A DNA stretch of 35,881 nucleotides from CAZZCP01 sp964653235 (GTDB taxonomy: Bacteria; Bdellovibrionota; Bdellovibrionia; Bdellovibrionales; UBA840): positions 1 to 35,881 of the forward strand of contig CAZZCP010000017.1 in NCBI GenBank assembly GCA_964653235.1, given 5' to 3'. A program made the position numbers and the translations under genes. Position 1 is the stretch's first letter. The number at the start of each line of letters is the position of its first letter. Of this stretch, positions 15,736-23,657 are shown in pieces. The notes under the pieces were generated by a model. That model did no database searches, was not told the origin of the DNA, and saw only the letters and a list, made by a program, of their open reading frames with translations.

Positions 15736-16126
15736 AAAACAGCGAAAAGAATCTATCAAATGGTTCCAGCAGGCGGCAGAGGATCTTCGGTTTGCCAAAT
15801 ATGGATTTGAGGCCACCCCACCTTTTTTAAAGGGATCAACGTTCCATGCCCAACAGTGTGCTGAAAAAGCTGTGAAAGGCTATTTAGTTTTTCATGGCAA
15901 ACGAGTGCCTCGAACCCATGATTTACGAGGCCTTGCAGAGCTCGCCATTGAGATAAATTCAGACCTCGAAAGCCAACTTGAAAACGTTGGAGACTTGACA
16001 AAATATATCACAGCCTCTCGGTACCCTACCGAATTAAACTTCACAGAAGATTTAGCCCTCAAAGCCATCGATATTGCAGGGCGAGTTTACGAAACTCTTT
16101 ATAGTGCGATCACTACCAAGAGGTGA
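15725..16126 (+). CDS. hepT: HEPN-domain ribonuclease toxin (HepT-like)
   Basis: 133 residues from ATG 15725; the longer frame upstream lies inside mntA. Helical throughout: WFQQAAEDLRFAKYGFE (about 11-27), FHAQQCAEKAVKGYL (about 38-52) and the catalytic Rx4H motif RVPRTH (about 57-62) followed by DLRGLAEL. In this family the motif forms the RNase site at the dimer interface, and a downstream Tyr-rich helix (GRVYETLY near the end) may hold the tyrosine modified by MntA. The pair is a standard HEPN-MNT module. Here a third gene with a winged helix follows immediately. Confidence 0.9.
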   Translation: MPHEKQRKESIKWFQQAAEDLRFAKYGFEATPPFLKGSTFHAQQCAEKAVKGYLVFHGKRVPRTHDLRGLAELAIEINSDLESQLENVGDLTKYITASRYPTELNFTEDLALKAIDIAGRVYETLYSAITTKR

Positions 16127-16132
16127 ATGCAA

Positions 16133-16546
16133 ATGAAAACTAAACCATTGATTATCAAATTCCAGACCCCCGAAGACTTTGCGACCCAGTCTAAAAAGCA
16201 TCTCTCTAAGGTTCTGCATAGCAAAGGGCAGAACCGGTTTGTGCCCCCCCACAACGAACTTATATGGGGCTCTGTGGCAGCTTATCAAAAATACATGAGT
16301 GATCAGAAATATACGATTCTTGCAACAATCTATAAACATCAGCCCCAATCAGTCTATCAGTTGGCAAAACTTCTCGAAAGAGCTCAACCCAATGTAGCCC
16401 GCGACTGCAAAACTTTAGAGGCTCATGGGTTTATCACGTTTGAAGATTCAGGCGATAGTCGCGGTGGCCTCGTTCCACAATTGGCTTTTGACTATAATGC
16501 CATAATCGTCGAACTCTCCACAGTTAAATATAAAGTGGAGTTTTAA
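16133..16546 (+). CDS. Winged-helix DNA-binding protein linked to HEPN-MNT
   Basis: 137 residues. I chose ATG 16133 because AGAGGTG then sits about 8 bases upstream; ATG 16127 directly follows the hepT stop. The region TILATIYKHQPQSVYQLAKLLERAQPNVARDCKTLEAHGFI (in pieces, about residues 62-103) is a MarR-like winged helix, with a wing at GGLVPQLAFDYN. The form is like HVO_A0114-type putative regulators. It probably represses the operon from a promoter before mntA. HEPN-MNT pairs usually consist of two genes, so a dedicated regulator is noteworthy. Confidence 0.75.
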   Translation: MKTKPLIIKFQTPEDFATQSKKHLSKVLHSKGQNRFVPPHNELIWGSVAAYQKYMSDQKYTILATIYKHQPQSVYQLAKLLERAQPNVARDCKTLEAHGFITFEDSGDSRGGLVPQLAFDYNAIIVELSTVKYKVEF

Positions 16547-16589
16547 GAAGCTAGTTAGAATTGAGAACTAATAATAGCCATTACTTTGC

Positions 16590-16735
16590 TTAATTTAAGG
16601 CCAATGCAAATGAACTTTTCGTTGTTCTGTAAGAAGAAAGACCTATGCCCAATGGAGCCCCATAAGGGCTTGCGCCTAGTTCAATTAGTCTGTCAAAGAA
16701 GTCAATCTTGTTGTCTTTGATAGCAAGAGCTAGAA
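16590..16735 (-). pseudogene. Ankyrin-repeat protein 3' fragment
   Basis: The minus strand reads LALAIKDNKIDFFDRLIELG then ASPYG, the helix-turn-helix of an ankyrin repeat, and ends at a stop at 16590. The reading loses protein character at about 16736, exactly where transposase homology starts on the other strand. The ankyrin gene has therefore been cut by the insertion element. Confidence 0.6.
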
Positions 16736-16736
16736 T

Positions 16737-17257
16737 TGACGGGCTCAATGTGGGCAGATCAGGCCCTCTTCTGTGGAAAGATCTTGCCCACATACAAGGG
16801 CGTGAAAATGCAAAACAAGTGGCCCTTGATCTATCCGATCCGTATAAGAAATTTGTAAAAGAGTTTTTTCCAAATGCAGAACTTATTGCTGATAGGTTTC
16901 ACGTCTTAAGACTTTTAAACCATCACATCCTGCGAAGAAGAAAAGAAATCACCAGAGATCGAGCCTCTTGGTAAGCGCGAAAACTTCTACTCATGAGCAA
17001 TAAAAATTTAGGATGGAAGGAGAGAAAAACTCTGTGGGAGTATCTTGAAAAATACCCGGAACTCAAAGAGATTCAGACCCTTCGAAGGACCTTAATCAAA
17101 TGGCGTCAAGAGATCTTGAATTATTTTAGATATAGGATTACTAATGAATGCACGCACAGAGGGCTTCAATCACATAGCTAAGCTATTGAAAAGAAATGCC
17201 TTTGGCTTTAAGAGCTTCAAAAATTACAGGTTGAGAGTGCTTAATGCTGCGTTTTAA
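16737..17257 (+). pseudogene. ISL3-family transposase remnant
   Basis: The C-terminal half of an ISL3 (DDE) transposase is readable: QGRENAKQVALDLSDPYKKF, then FPNAELIADRFHVLRLLNHH, both characteristic of the family, and later TEGFNHIAKLLKRNAFGF to the TAA at 17255. It is broken by an in-frame TAA after RASW (about 16974) and by a small insertion/frameshift near 17143 in the ITN/TEGFNH region. The N-terminal zinc-finger part is missing. The sequence GCGCACTCCCC...GAGTAGAGCC at 17269-17298 may be the element's right end. Confidence 0.85.
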
Positions 17258-17333
17258 CTTAAGAAAAAGGCGCACTCCCCCCTTGATCGAGTAGAGCCGT
17301 AGAACCATAAGTGGTTAGAATGTAAGTGTAATT

Positions 17334-17434
17334 TGGCGGAGAGGGTGGGATTATCGACTCGCTTCACGCTCGCCGCCCTTCGGTTCCCTCACTTTGTTCG
17401 GTCATGCAATTTTTATCTTCCTGATAAAAATTGT
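17334..17434. repeat. tRNA-Ser 3'-end copy with the 82-nt insert (copy nearest the tRNA)
   Basis: TGGCGGAGAGGGTGGGATT equals the CCA/acceptor/T-arm end of the intact tRNA gene (complement). The insert 17353-17434 follows, 82 nt long and differing from the one at 15067-15148 at only three positions. After it only CGAA of the tRNA remains. The hairpin arms are 17407-17417 and 17423-17433. Confidence 0.9.
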
Positions 17435-17471
17435 CGAAACCGTCTTGTTCCAATCTTACCGTTCAGCAAAA

Positions 17472-17496
17472 TAAAAAAACCATACCTCTGGTATGG
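17472..17496 (-). terminator. Rho-independent terminator of tRNA-Ser
   Basis: On the minus strand CCATACC-AGA-GGTATGG is followed at once by TTTTTTATTTT. Perfect 7-bp stem plus U-tract, 13 bases after the CCA end of the tRNA. Confidence 0.85.
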
Positions 17497-17508
17497 ATTA
17501 TTTTATTT

Positions 17509-17599
<91 letters not shown>

Positions 17600-17740
17600 G
17601 TTGAAGATCTAATATGTAATGGAGATTTTTCTACTAAGCAAGGCACGCCTCCTATCGTTCAAAAAATCTCGGAAGATTTTTCTCACTATAGGTTGCTCCA
17701 CTTCAAAAACTTTCACTGAAAGTTTTTGCCGCGGGCATAA

Positions 17741-17769
17741 GTGCGCCTTCAACCACTCGGCCACCTCTC
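17741..17769. repeat. 29-bp copy of the 5' half of tRNA-Ser
   Basis: Identical to 17570-17598 of the intact gene (acceptor, D-arm and start of the anticodon arm). Just before it is a perfect hairpin, CAAAAACTTTC (17704-17714) with GAAAGTTTTTG (17718-17728). The remaining sequence 17600-17703 shows no gene. Confidence 0.85.
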
Positions 17770-17806
17770 AAAAAATACTATTCTCAATCGAAAAATAAAA
17801 AGATAA

Positions 17807-18136
17807 TTATTTTGAGTCGTCCACAACCTCAATAACTGCATTTCTTTTAGGTCCAGCTAGAGCTGCTTCAATCTCAGGTGTTAACCTCTCCAAGTCCTGA
17901 AAGCGGTTACTCTTACAGAAGATAACGACAATCAAAATACGAGTCGTCAACGTGTTTTGCTGAAAACTCAGGTTCCTATCCACAGTGATAAAAGCCTCAA
18001 AGTCTTTTTCAATCAGTTTAAGCAACTCACCATTCTTTTTGCCCGCCCATCCCTCTTCAGGAACCGTTGATACTTCGTGATTTTGAAAACATGCCTTTAG
18101 TTTTTTGGGAAGGCATTCATCTAGGATGATTTTCAC
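17807..18136 (-). CDS. DUF5615 PIN-like toxin
   Basis: 109 residues. The opening MKIILDECLPKKL puts Asp-Glu at the start of the first strand, and FEAFITVDRNLSFQQN (about 46-61) carries the conserved TxDxxL. Both are the DUF5615 PIN-like signature. The family occurs as the second gene after DUF433 antitoxins, as here, with a spacing of 6 bp. RNase activity is likely but inferred from family membership. Confidence 0.85.
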   Translation of the reverse strand: MKIILDECLPKKLKACFQNHEVSTVPEEGWAGKKNGELLKLIEKDFEAFITVDRNLSFQQNTLTTRILIVVIFCKSNRFQDLERLTPEIEAALAGPKRNAVIEVVDDSK

Positions 18137-18142
18137 TTCAAG

Positions 18143-18346
18143 CTACGCAACTTCCGTCAAAGAGTCTTTTACAGCGTCCAAGAAGGCGATGACACGTTCT
18201 CTTTTAACTGTGGGAAAGTCTTCTAAAAAAACATCAATTGAATCACCATTTTTCAGATAATCAAAAAGTGTTTGCACAGGTACTCTTGTTCCAGGGAATA
18301 CCTTAGCACCACCCATTACATCTGTATTTTGTTCAATGGCTTTCAT
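18143..18346 (-). CDS. DUF433 antitoxin
   Basis: 67 residues. GGAKVFPGTRVPVQTLFDYL (12-31) followed by DSIDVFLEDFPTVKRERVIAFLDA is the DUF433 domain (family signature GxPxxxGTRVPVxxL..FL..FP.V....V...L). These small wHTH-like proteins are antitoxins of DUF5615 PIN-like proteins and should bind their own promoter. The promoter region 18347-18537 is shared with the divergent cytochrome gene. Confidence 0.88.
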   Translation of the reverse strand: MKAIEQNTDVMGGAKVFPGTRVPVQTLFDYLKNGDSIDVFLEDFPTVKRERVIAFLDAVKDSLTEVA

Positions 18347-18537
18347 CTACTCAACTCCAAATCCAAACTTAATGTTAACAGATTGCAGTTGAGTTCTCAA
18401 TTTAATCTTTATTTCAGCTTTAACATGAGCCTCTCATCTGAATACAAAAACTGCTACCAATGAGAAAAAAATCCAGAAACCAGAGCCTCATCGATGATTG
18501 ATTGACTCTCTAGCAGCGAGAGGCAAGAAGACTAGCC

Positions 18538-19959
18538 ATGCTTAAAATCTGCATTTGGTTTACCCTTACAGTTCATTTTTCGGCCATGGCTGAACCCTGG
18601 CTCTCAAACCGCTACTCTCAAAATTGTGCATCTTGTCACTCCCCTGGTAGATTCAATCTAGAACCCATGCAAAGGGGCTGCTCGCTTTCTTGCCAAGGCT
18701 GCCACACCAACCCCAATGGCGGCGGCTTGAGAAACTACTACGGAAAATACAATACCGAAAGATGGCTCAAAAGTTTTGAATCGGAGTACTGGAAAATGGA
18801 TAAAAAAACTCCAGCCCCCTATGAAAAGCAAGAATATGCCAAATTAGCAGAAAGATACAAAGACAAGCCTGATGCCGAGACATTCAAAAAGTTTCGCAAT
18901 AACCTTGCCCTCGTCGGCCAGTCAATTTCTGATGTGGATGATAAAGCCTATGACAAATACAGAGATACGAACTGGAAGAAAACAGTGAGTAAACAAACCC
19001 AGACTCTTTATATGGCAAAGGATGACCCCTATTTTCAAACCAAAGAAAGCACCATCAATGCCGGAATTGATCTTAGGCATCTAAGCTATGATCAGCAATC
19101 AGACAATGAATTTATTGAAACCGATGAAACCTATTATGGTGGAATGGCAGCCGATATCGCAGTCGATGTAACCGCAACTCGCCTCCCTATTCATTTTGTG
19201 ATGGAGCAACGTGCGCTCAACAACCCCAAAGAGGGTGATTTTGATGAGTGGTTTGGTACTGCATCACTCACTCGGTCGGCTTATATTTTGGCCGATCAGC
19301 TTCCCTACAATACATACCTTATGTATGGTCTTTACACCCCCCTTTTTGGTTTGGTAAATCCTGATCATACCGCACTTCGCAACCAAGTGGTGGGTATCAA
19401 CCAAAGAAGCCGCTTTAAGGGCTGGGGTGTGGGCGGCTCTCCCAATGTTCCCTTTTTTAATTTAAGTTATTTAGAACCCCAACAAAACACAGCATTTTCA
19501 CAAGATGAGGGAATTGTCGCCAATCTGGGGGCTCGCTTTGTCACTCTTGGACTCTCTTTTGCCCTCTCTTATTGGGATACCGAAGATAAGCTCAATAACA
19601 CACAAAGAACCATGCAAAGTGTAGATGTTGGAAGTTTTATCGATCCTTTGGTCTTAAACTTTGAAGTAGTAGAGATTGAGAGAGAAAATTTGAGTTCGAT
19701 CGATAAGGTCAGCTTGTTTCAGTTTCAACCTAAGTTGCGATTTTGGCGAGAAAACTATATCACTGGCTCATACACTTCTTTGACTTCAGAGTCCGATTTA
19801 TCTGAGGGAGAGACAACAGAGTGGAGTGTGGGGTTGAGATCTTTCTTGCTTTCGAGCACCAACTTAGAATTCATGTATGTAAATCGAGACGAAGAAGATG
19901 AAACGGGAAACAAAGTCAATACCACAAGAGCTCAGTTTCAAATGCACTTTTTTTACTAA
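18538..19959 (+). CDS. Exported diheme cytochrome c fused to an outer-membrane beta-barrel-like domain
   Basis: 473 residues. Signal peptide 1-18 (ending SAMA, then EPW). Two heme c sites, CASCH (about 30-34) and CQGCH (about 52-56), lie in the first 60 residues. After an alpha-helical linker (about 65-175) the remainder has the alternating pattern of beta strands and ends in QFQMHFFY, with a terminal aromatic as in outer-membrane barrels. I infer a porin-like cytochrome that could carry electrons across or to the outer membrane; this combination is not a family I can name. It converges on the cox operon, and its stop overlaps that of the 307-aa barrel gene by 4 bp. Confidence 0.75.
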   Translation: MLKICIWFTLTVHFSAMAEPWLSNRYSQNCASCHSPGRFNLEPMQRGCSLSCQGCHTNPNGGGLRNYYGKYNTERWLKSFESEYWKMDKKTPAPYEKQEYAKLAERYKDKPDAETFKKFRNNLALVGQSISDVDDKAYDKYRDTNWKKTVSKQTQTLYMAKDDPYFQTKESTINAGIDLRHLSYDQQSDNEFIETDETYYGGMAADIAVDVTATRLPIHFVMEQRALNNPKEGDFDEWFGTASLTRSAYILADQLPYNTYLMYGLYTPLFGLVNPDHTALRNQVVGINQRSRFKGWGVGGSPNVPFFNLSYLEPQQNTAFSQDEGIVANLGARFVTLGLSFALSYWDTEDKLNNTQRTMQSVDVGSFIDPLVLNFEVVEIERENLSSIDKVSLFQFQPKLRFWRENYITGSYTSLTSESDLSEGETTEWSVGLRSFLLSSTNLEFMYVNRDEEDETGNKVNTTRAQFQMHFFY

Positions 19960-20879
19960 AAGGGTATATGAATATTGAGAGCATCCAAATGCCATTGAGC
20001 TGTATCGTCCTCTTTTAAATAGACCGATGTTCTTTTCACTGCAACTCGAATGTATTCAAACATCTGAAGAGCACCACCTAGTTCAAATCGATAGTCTTTG
20101 ATTAAATCTCCATAGTACTCACTCTCAATCATTCGAATATAATTTGCTTCAAAGCCCAAGCGAAAGCCCTCTGAAAACAGAATCACCATATTCCACTGCC
20201 CGAAGGCTGAATTCATAATTCGGCTCTCATCGTAGCCTGCCGCAAATTGCAGTGCTATTGAATCAGCCAATGCAATCGCATAGGTGAGCTTTCCTCCTCC
20301 GCCCCAAAAAAAATCTTCGATCAAGTCGCCATAAAAATCGACATAAACGGGTGAATTGATTCGTTTGTGAATACCAATGTGCAAGTATTCATAGCCCCAG
20401 TCTCGAAGCATATTGTAATCTGCTGCAAATTCTAGTTTTAATCTGTCGGTAATTCTTTTGGTAAAGCTCATTTCATAGCCCATCCAATCGGCATAAATTC
20501 CAAAGGGATCGGCCAAACGCTGTGTACTATTTCTGGTTTTTGCAACGGGAGTAATGAAACGCCAGTAACCTTGCAATAAAAAAGCAAAATCAGAACTTGG
20601 GATATTGAGTGTCAGTACGCCGCTATTGGTCTGTAGCTTATCTGTATTTCCTCCGGCATCATTCACCAGCGGTGTTAATGATATGGATTGCTTACTAATA
20701 TAATAGGTGCCTAGATCTCCGGGGGGACCAAAAGGGTTGGCTTGCTGAAAGTACTCAACCGCGCTCATTGCATGCAGTGGGCTCGATGAGAGCAGAACTA
20801 CAAGGCCAAATTGCAAGAATAAAAAGAATTGTCCGGAAATTCTTTTGCCTCTAACCAAATCCATTTTTGTTCTGCCCAT
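19956..20879 (-). CDS. Probable outer-membrane beta-barrel protein
   Basis: 307 residues from ATG 20879; ATG 20864 is an alternative. A basic N-terminus and hydrophobic stretch FLFLQFGLVVLLSSSPLHA (about 19-37) form a signal peptide. The mature part is alternating polar/aromatic strands (for example VDFYGDLIEDFFWGGGG) and ends HIPF with terminal Phe, typical of a barrel. Its first about 80 nt overlap the upstream 446-aa gene in another frame, an unusually long overlap. It is the last gene of the cox operon. Substrate or function is unknown. Confidence 0.7.
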   Translation of the reverse strand: MGRTKMDLVRGKRISGQFFLFLQFGLVVLLSSSPLHAMSAVEYFQQANPFGPPGDLGTYYISKQSISLTPLVNDAGGNTDKLQTNSGVLTLNIPSSDFAFLLQGYWRFITPVAKTRNSTQRLADPFGIYADWMGYEMSFTKRITDRLKLEFAADYNMLRDWGYEYLHIGIHKRINSPVYVDFYGDLIEDFFWGGGGKLTYAIALADSIALQFAAGYDESRIMNSAFGQWNMVILFSEGFRLGFEANYIRMIESEYYGDLIKDYRFELGGALQMFEYIRVAVKRTSVYLKEDDTAQWHLDALNIHIPF

Positions 20880-22138
20880 TCCTTGGATTCAGGGTATTGC
20901 TCAACTAGCTTCCCTAATTTTTCTTCTAGATTCTTTCTTACGTCTTTTTCTGTTTTTTCATCAATGGCTTTAAACAACAATCGATTTCTCAGCTCGGCAT
21001 CCAATAAGGCAAAGTCAAACCATGCCGCAAGTTCGGCTTCTACTTTTGAAAGTTTGTTTTGGTTCAAAGAATCTAAACTTGTTTTGATGTCAGAGTAGAC
21101 ATTATCAGCTTGGCAAGAAATTTTCTCAAACGCAGCTTTTCCTGCTTTTTCGAAAGTTCTTAGGTGATAGCAAATACTCTCATTGAGTTTTAAAAACTTG
21201 TAAATAGCCTGCAATCTTTTTTCTTTATTTTGTTCGTCAAAGGGAAAGTCTTTATCTAAGTACTTTTTGGCAAGAGCTATATCTTCACTAATCCAATTTA
21301 CTGAAAGTAATTCTTCATTTTTATAGACCTGACAGCCTTTGACTTCATTGCTTCTTAAAGTATTGAGCTCCACAAAAAATTTTTTTAAATCTACATAGTA
21401 CTTTTCTTGATCTTTCTTTTCATAAGACTCTTTTTTTAAATCAAAGTCTTTAAAGGCTTCCGGGTCTATTTCTTTCAGATAATTAATAAAATCATTTGTG
21501 TAAGTCTTGTAGAGTTCACGCACTCGATTATCAAACCATAGACTGGCTCGAGATGTTGCTTGAAGGCTCTTTTCAAAAGCAATCGATAGCCTCTCGATAT
21601 GATATTCATTGGGGCTCATTTTCCAAATTACTTTTTCTGATTCAAGCTTCCATTCTTTTTCTTTGGGAACCACAAACTGATTGCTGTTTTTTTCATCTTT
21701 CTTTGCAGTTAAAACATAAGGAAGAAAAGACTGATAAAGAAAATTGTCTTTTCTAGGGCTTAGCCAAACAACTTGGTATAAAAGACAGTTGTCTTGTAAC
21801 AAATTTTCTTTCCCATAGGTTAAGCTATAGCGGCCAAAAGCATTTTCTGCCTGACAGCGAAAACATTCCAATGAAGAACTGCCAGATTTTTCTCTTTGGC
21901 AACGGATCTCTTCAAAAGAGCGAATGCCGCGATCGACTCTTGTCTTTAATGGGATTTGAAATAGAAATCCAATTTGGTCTGCTTGTACTTTTGAGTCTTG
22001 CACAGCTTGCATATTAGATGACTCACTCGGGACCTGATTTTCTTGCTCTACTACAGGAACCGGTTTTTCATTAGCTATGGGAACTTTCTGGCCGAAAGCT
22101 TGGAGAGATAAGAAAAATAATAGAATGAATCTATTCAA
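20798..22138 (-). CDS. Exported hypothetical protein in the cox operon
   Basis: 446 residues. Signal peptide 1-16 (MNRFILLFFLSLQAFG), then a Pro/Glu/Gln-rich linker to about 50, then a largely alpha-helical, Lys/Glu-rich domain with several cysteines (CQREKSGSSSLECFRCQAEN, about 79-98, has three). CxxC at 95-98 is CFRC; no CxxCH is seen, so it is not a c-type cytochrome. No family is recognised. The start overlaps the ferredoxin stop by 8 nt and the end overlaps the barrel gene, so it is probably part of the same mRNA as the oxidase. Confidence 0.7.
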   Translation of the reverse strand: MNRFILLFFLSLQAFGQKVPIANEKPVPVVEQENQVPSESSNMQAVQDSKVQADQIGFLFQIPLKTRVDRGIRSFEEIRCQREKSGSSSLECFRCQAENAFGRYSLTYGKENLLQDNCLLYQVVWLSPRKDNFLYQSFLPYVLTAKKDEKNSNQFVVPKEKEWKLESEKVIWKMSPNEYHIERLSIAFEKSLQATSRASLWFDNRVRELYKTYTNDFINYLKEIDPEAFKDFDLKKESYEKKDQEKYYVDLKKFFVELNTLRSNEVKGCQVYKNEELLSVNWISEDIALAKKYLDKDFPFDEQNKEKRLQAIYKFLKLNESICYHLRTFEKAGKAAFEKISCQADNVYSDIKTSLDSLNQNKLSKVEAELAAWFDFALLDAELRNRLLFKAIDEKTEKDVRKNLEEKLGKLVEQYPESKEWAEQKWIWLEAKEFPDNSFYSCNLAL

Positions 22139-22418
22139 GTTTTAGCTTCCTTTCTATATCGGCCAAAAGCTCATCATAACGAGTCTCGTTTATATTTGTA
22201 TACCATTTTCCCTCGGGATAGAGAACTGCAACCCCACCCTTTGCACAGTAGCTTAAGCAGCCTGACTTGTTGATTCTCACCTTAAGTCCAAAGCGCTCTT
22301 TACACTCATTCTTTAGTTTCTGAATCAAGTCTTCAGGACCATGATCGGAGCAAGAAGCCTTGCCTTCTCTTTGGTTGGTACAGACAAACAAATGAAGTTC
22401 GTATCCTAGTTCTTTCAT
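22131..22418 (-). CDS. Thioredoxin-like [2Fe-2S] ferredoxin
   Basis: 95 residues. I chose ATG 22418, which has GAGG about 7 bases upstream; the longer frame runs into ctaB. Four conserved cysteines are visible: Cys13 and Cys23 (FVCTNQREGKASC) and Cys54 and Cys58 (SGCLSYCAKGG), the C-x(9-12)-C...CxxxC layout of the Shethna-type thioredoxin-like ferredoxins. The VAVLYPEGKWYTNI C-terminal strand also fits. It carries one electron and probably supplies reducing power inside the cell. Its presence next to ctaB suggests a part in heme or oxidase maturation, by context only. Confidence 0.85.
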   Translation of the reverse strand: MKELGYELHLFVCTNQREGKASCSDHGPEDLIQKLKNECKERFGLKVRINKSGCLSYCAKGGVAVLYPEGKWYTNINETRYDELLADIERKLKLE

Positions 22419-22426
22419 CGAAGACC

Positions 22427-23305
22427 TCAGTGAAAGGTTTGAATCCAAAAAAACAGCCACTTATCAAAGACTGGAGCAAAAACAAAAGCAAGCATACTAA
22501 AGTTAACCCATAGAAAAAAGGGCAGCCAATAGGACTTTCCTTTCTGCTCCCAATATTGATAAAAAACATGCAATAGCTTTATGGCAAAGGGAATCACCAA
22601 AAGTAGATAAAAATACCTAGAAGGCACAAACCAGGGAGATGCCAGAGCCAAGGCAACATATAAAAACAAATACATCCCCATGTGATAAAGAGTTCGCTCA
22701 TCACCAAGAGCAGCTGGTAGAACTGGAATTCCACCTTTTCGATAATCTTCTTTAAAGCGCATGGCCAAAGCCCAAAAATGCGGCATTTGCCATAAAAACA
22801 GAATCATAAAAAGATACATAGCCTCAGTGACAAAAACCTTGCCGCTAGCGGCTGAAAAACCAATTACAACTGGCATGGCCCCAGGAATCGCCCCTGGCAC
22901 AGCACCAAAAATCCATTTGGGCTTCCAGACCAAGGTATAGAGAAGGTTGTACATTACAATGGTGGAAAGCCCTAGCAGCGCTGAGACCTCTTGCACCCAC
23001 CACAATGCCAAAAGCCCTAGACCACTAAAAAACAATCCATAAAAAATGCCCATTTTCTTTGATATCTTACCAATCACCACAGGACGGTTTTTGGTTCTGG
23101 GCATGCGAGCATCTAAAGAGATTTCTTGCACCTGATTGAGAGCAAAACTCCCCATTGAAACCAAGGCCAAGCCAAATAAAAAAGCCAAAAATTTGAGCCA
23201 AGAAAAACTCATCTCGATTTCATAACCAAGACCATAACCGGCAAGGCCACTTAAGAGAACAAAGTAGACCAGTCGTATTTTGCAGAGCTCTAGAATTGCT
23301 TTCAT
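22427..23305 (-). CDS. ctaB: Protoheme IX farnesyltransferase (heme O synthase)
   Basis: 292 residues with eight to nine membrane helices of the UbiA prenyltransferase superfamily. The two Asp-rich signatures are NQVQEISLDARMPRTKNRPV (57-76) and the loop RFKEDYRKGGIPVLP (about 183-197). GAIPGAMPVVIGF lies between. It attaches a farnesyl group to heme B, giving heme O, which a CtaA homologue (not in this window) would convert to heme A for the oxidase. Located directly after the oxidase genes. Confidence 0.95.
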   Translation of the reverse strand: MKAILELCKIRLVYFVLLSGLAGYGLGYEIEMSFSWLKFLAFLFGLALVSMGSFALNQVQEISLDARMPRTKNRPVVIGKISKKMGIFYGLFFSGLGLLALWWVQEVSALLGLSTIVMYNLLYTLVWKPKWIFGAVPGAIPGAMPVVIGFSAASGKVFVTEAMYLFMILFLWQMPHFWALAMRFKEDYRKGGIPVLPAALGDERTLYHMGMYLFLYVALALASPWFVPSRYFYLLLVIPFAIKLLHVFYQYWEQKGKSYWLPFFLWVNFSMLAFVFAPVFDKWLFFWIQTFH

Positions 23306-23346
23306 GCCTTTCCTTTTAGCACAAGCTCAGAGCCCGACAACAATGC

Positions 23347-23649
23347 CTAAGCTCTGGGATTGATTCTTGTAAAGATATCAAGAAGAGAGAAAACAAGTAA
23401 AACGGCAAGAAAAAAGAAACTTGAACCAAAAATCACTCGATTCAAAACGCTATCGTATTTTAAGTGCATAAACCAAGACATTACGATTACAGCTTTGGTG
23501 GTTGCCAAGACAAAAGCAATAATCGGATTTAAAATTCCCAAATCAATTTGAGCAAAAGCAACTGTAAGTACGGTTAGCGCAATTAAAGCACCAAACACTT
23601 TCCAATGCGTGCCAAGAGACATTAAATGATGTTCGTGATTGTCAGACAT
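23347..23649 (-). CDS. Cytochrome c oxidase subunit IV (CtaF-like)
   Basis: 100 residues. I chose ATG 23649 with AGGAGA just upstream over a longer frame that overlaps subunit III. A His-rich N-terminus (MSDNHEHHLMS) and three membrane helices (about residues 17-37, 40-60 and 75-95). The motif KAVIVMSWFMHLKYD is typical of prokaryotic subunit IV. It assists assembly or stability of subunit I. Confidence 0.88.
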   Translation of the reverse strand: MSDNHEHHLMSLGTHWKVFGALIALTVLTVAFAQIDLGILNPIIAFVLATTKAVIVMSWFMHLKYDSVLNRVIFGSSFFFLAVLLVFSLLDIFTRINPRA

Positions 23650-23657
23650 TCTCTCTC

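Noticed and set aside
5250..17440. CRISPR array from the repeated tRNA-like sequences
   Set aside because: Copies are kilobases apart and carry no regular spacers, and no cas genes are seen.
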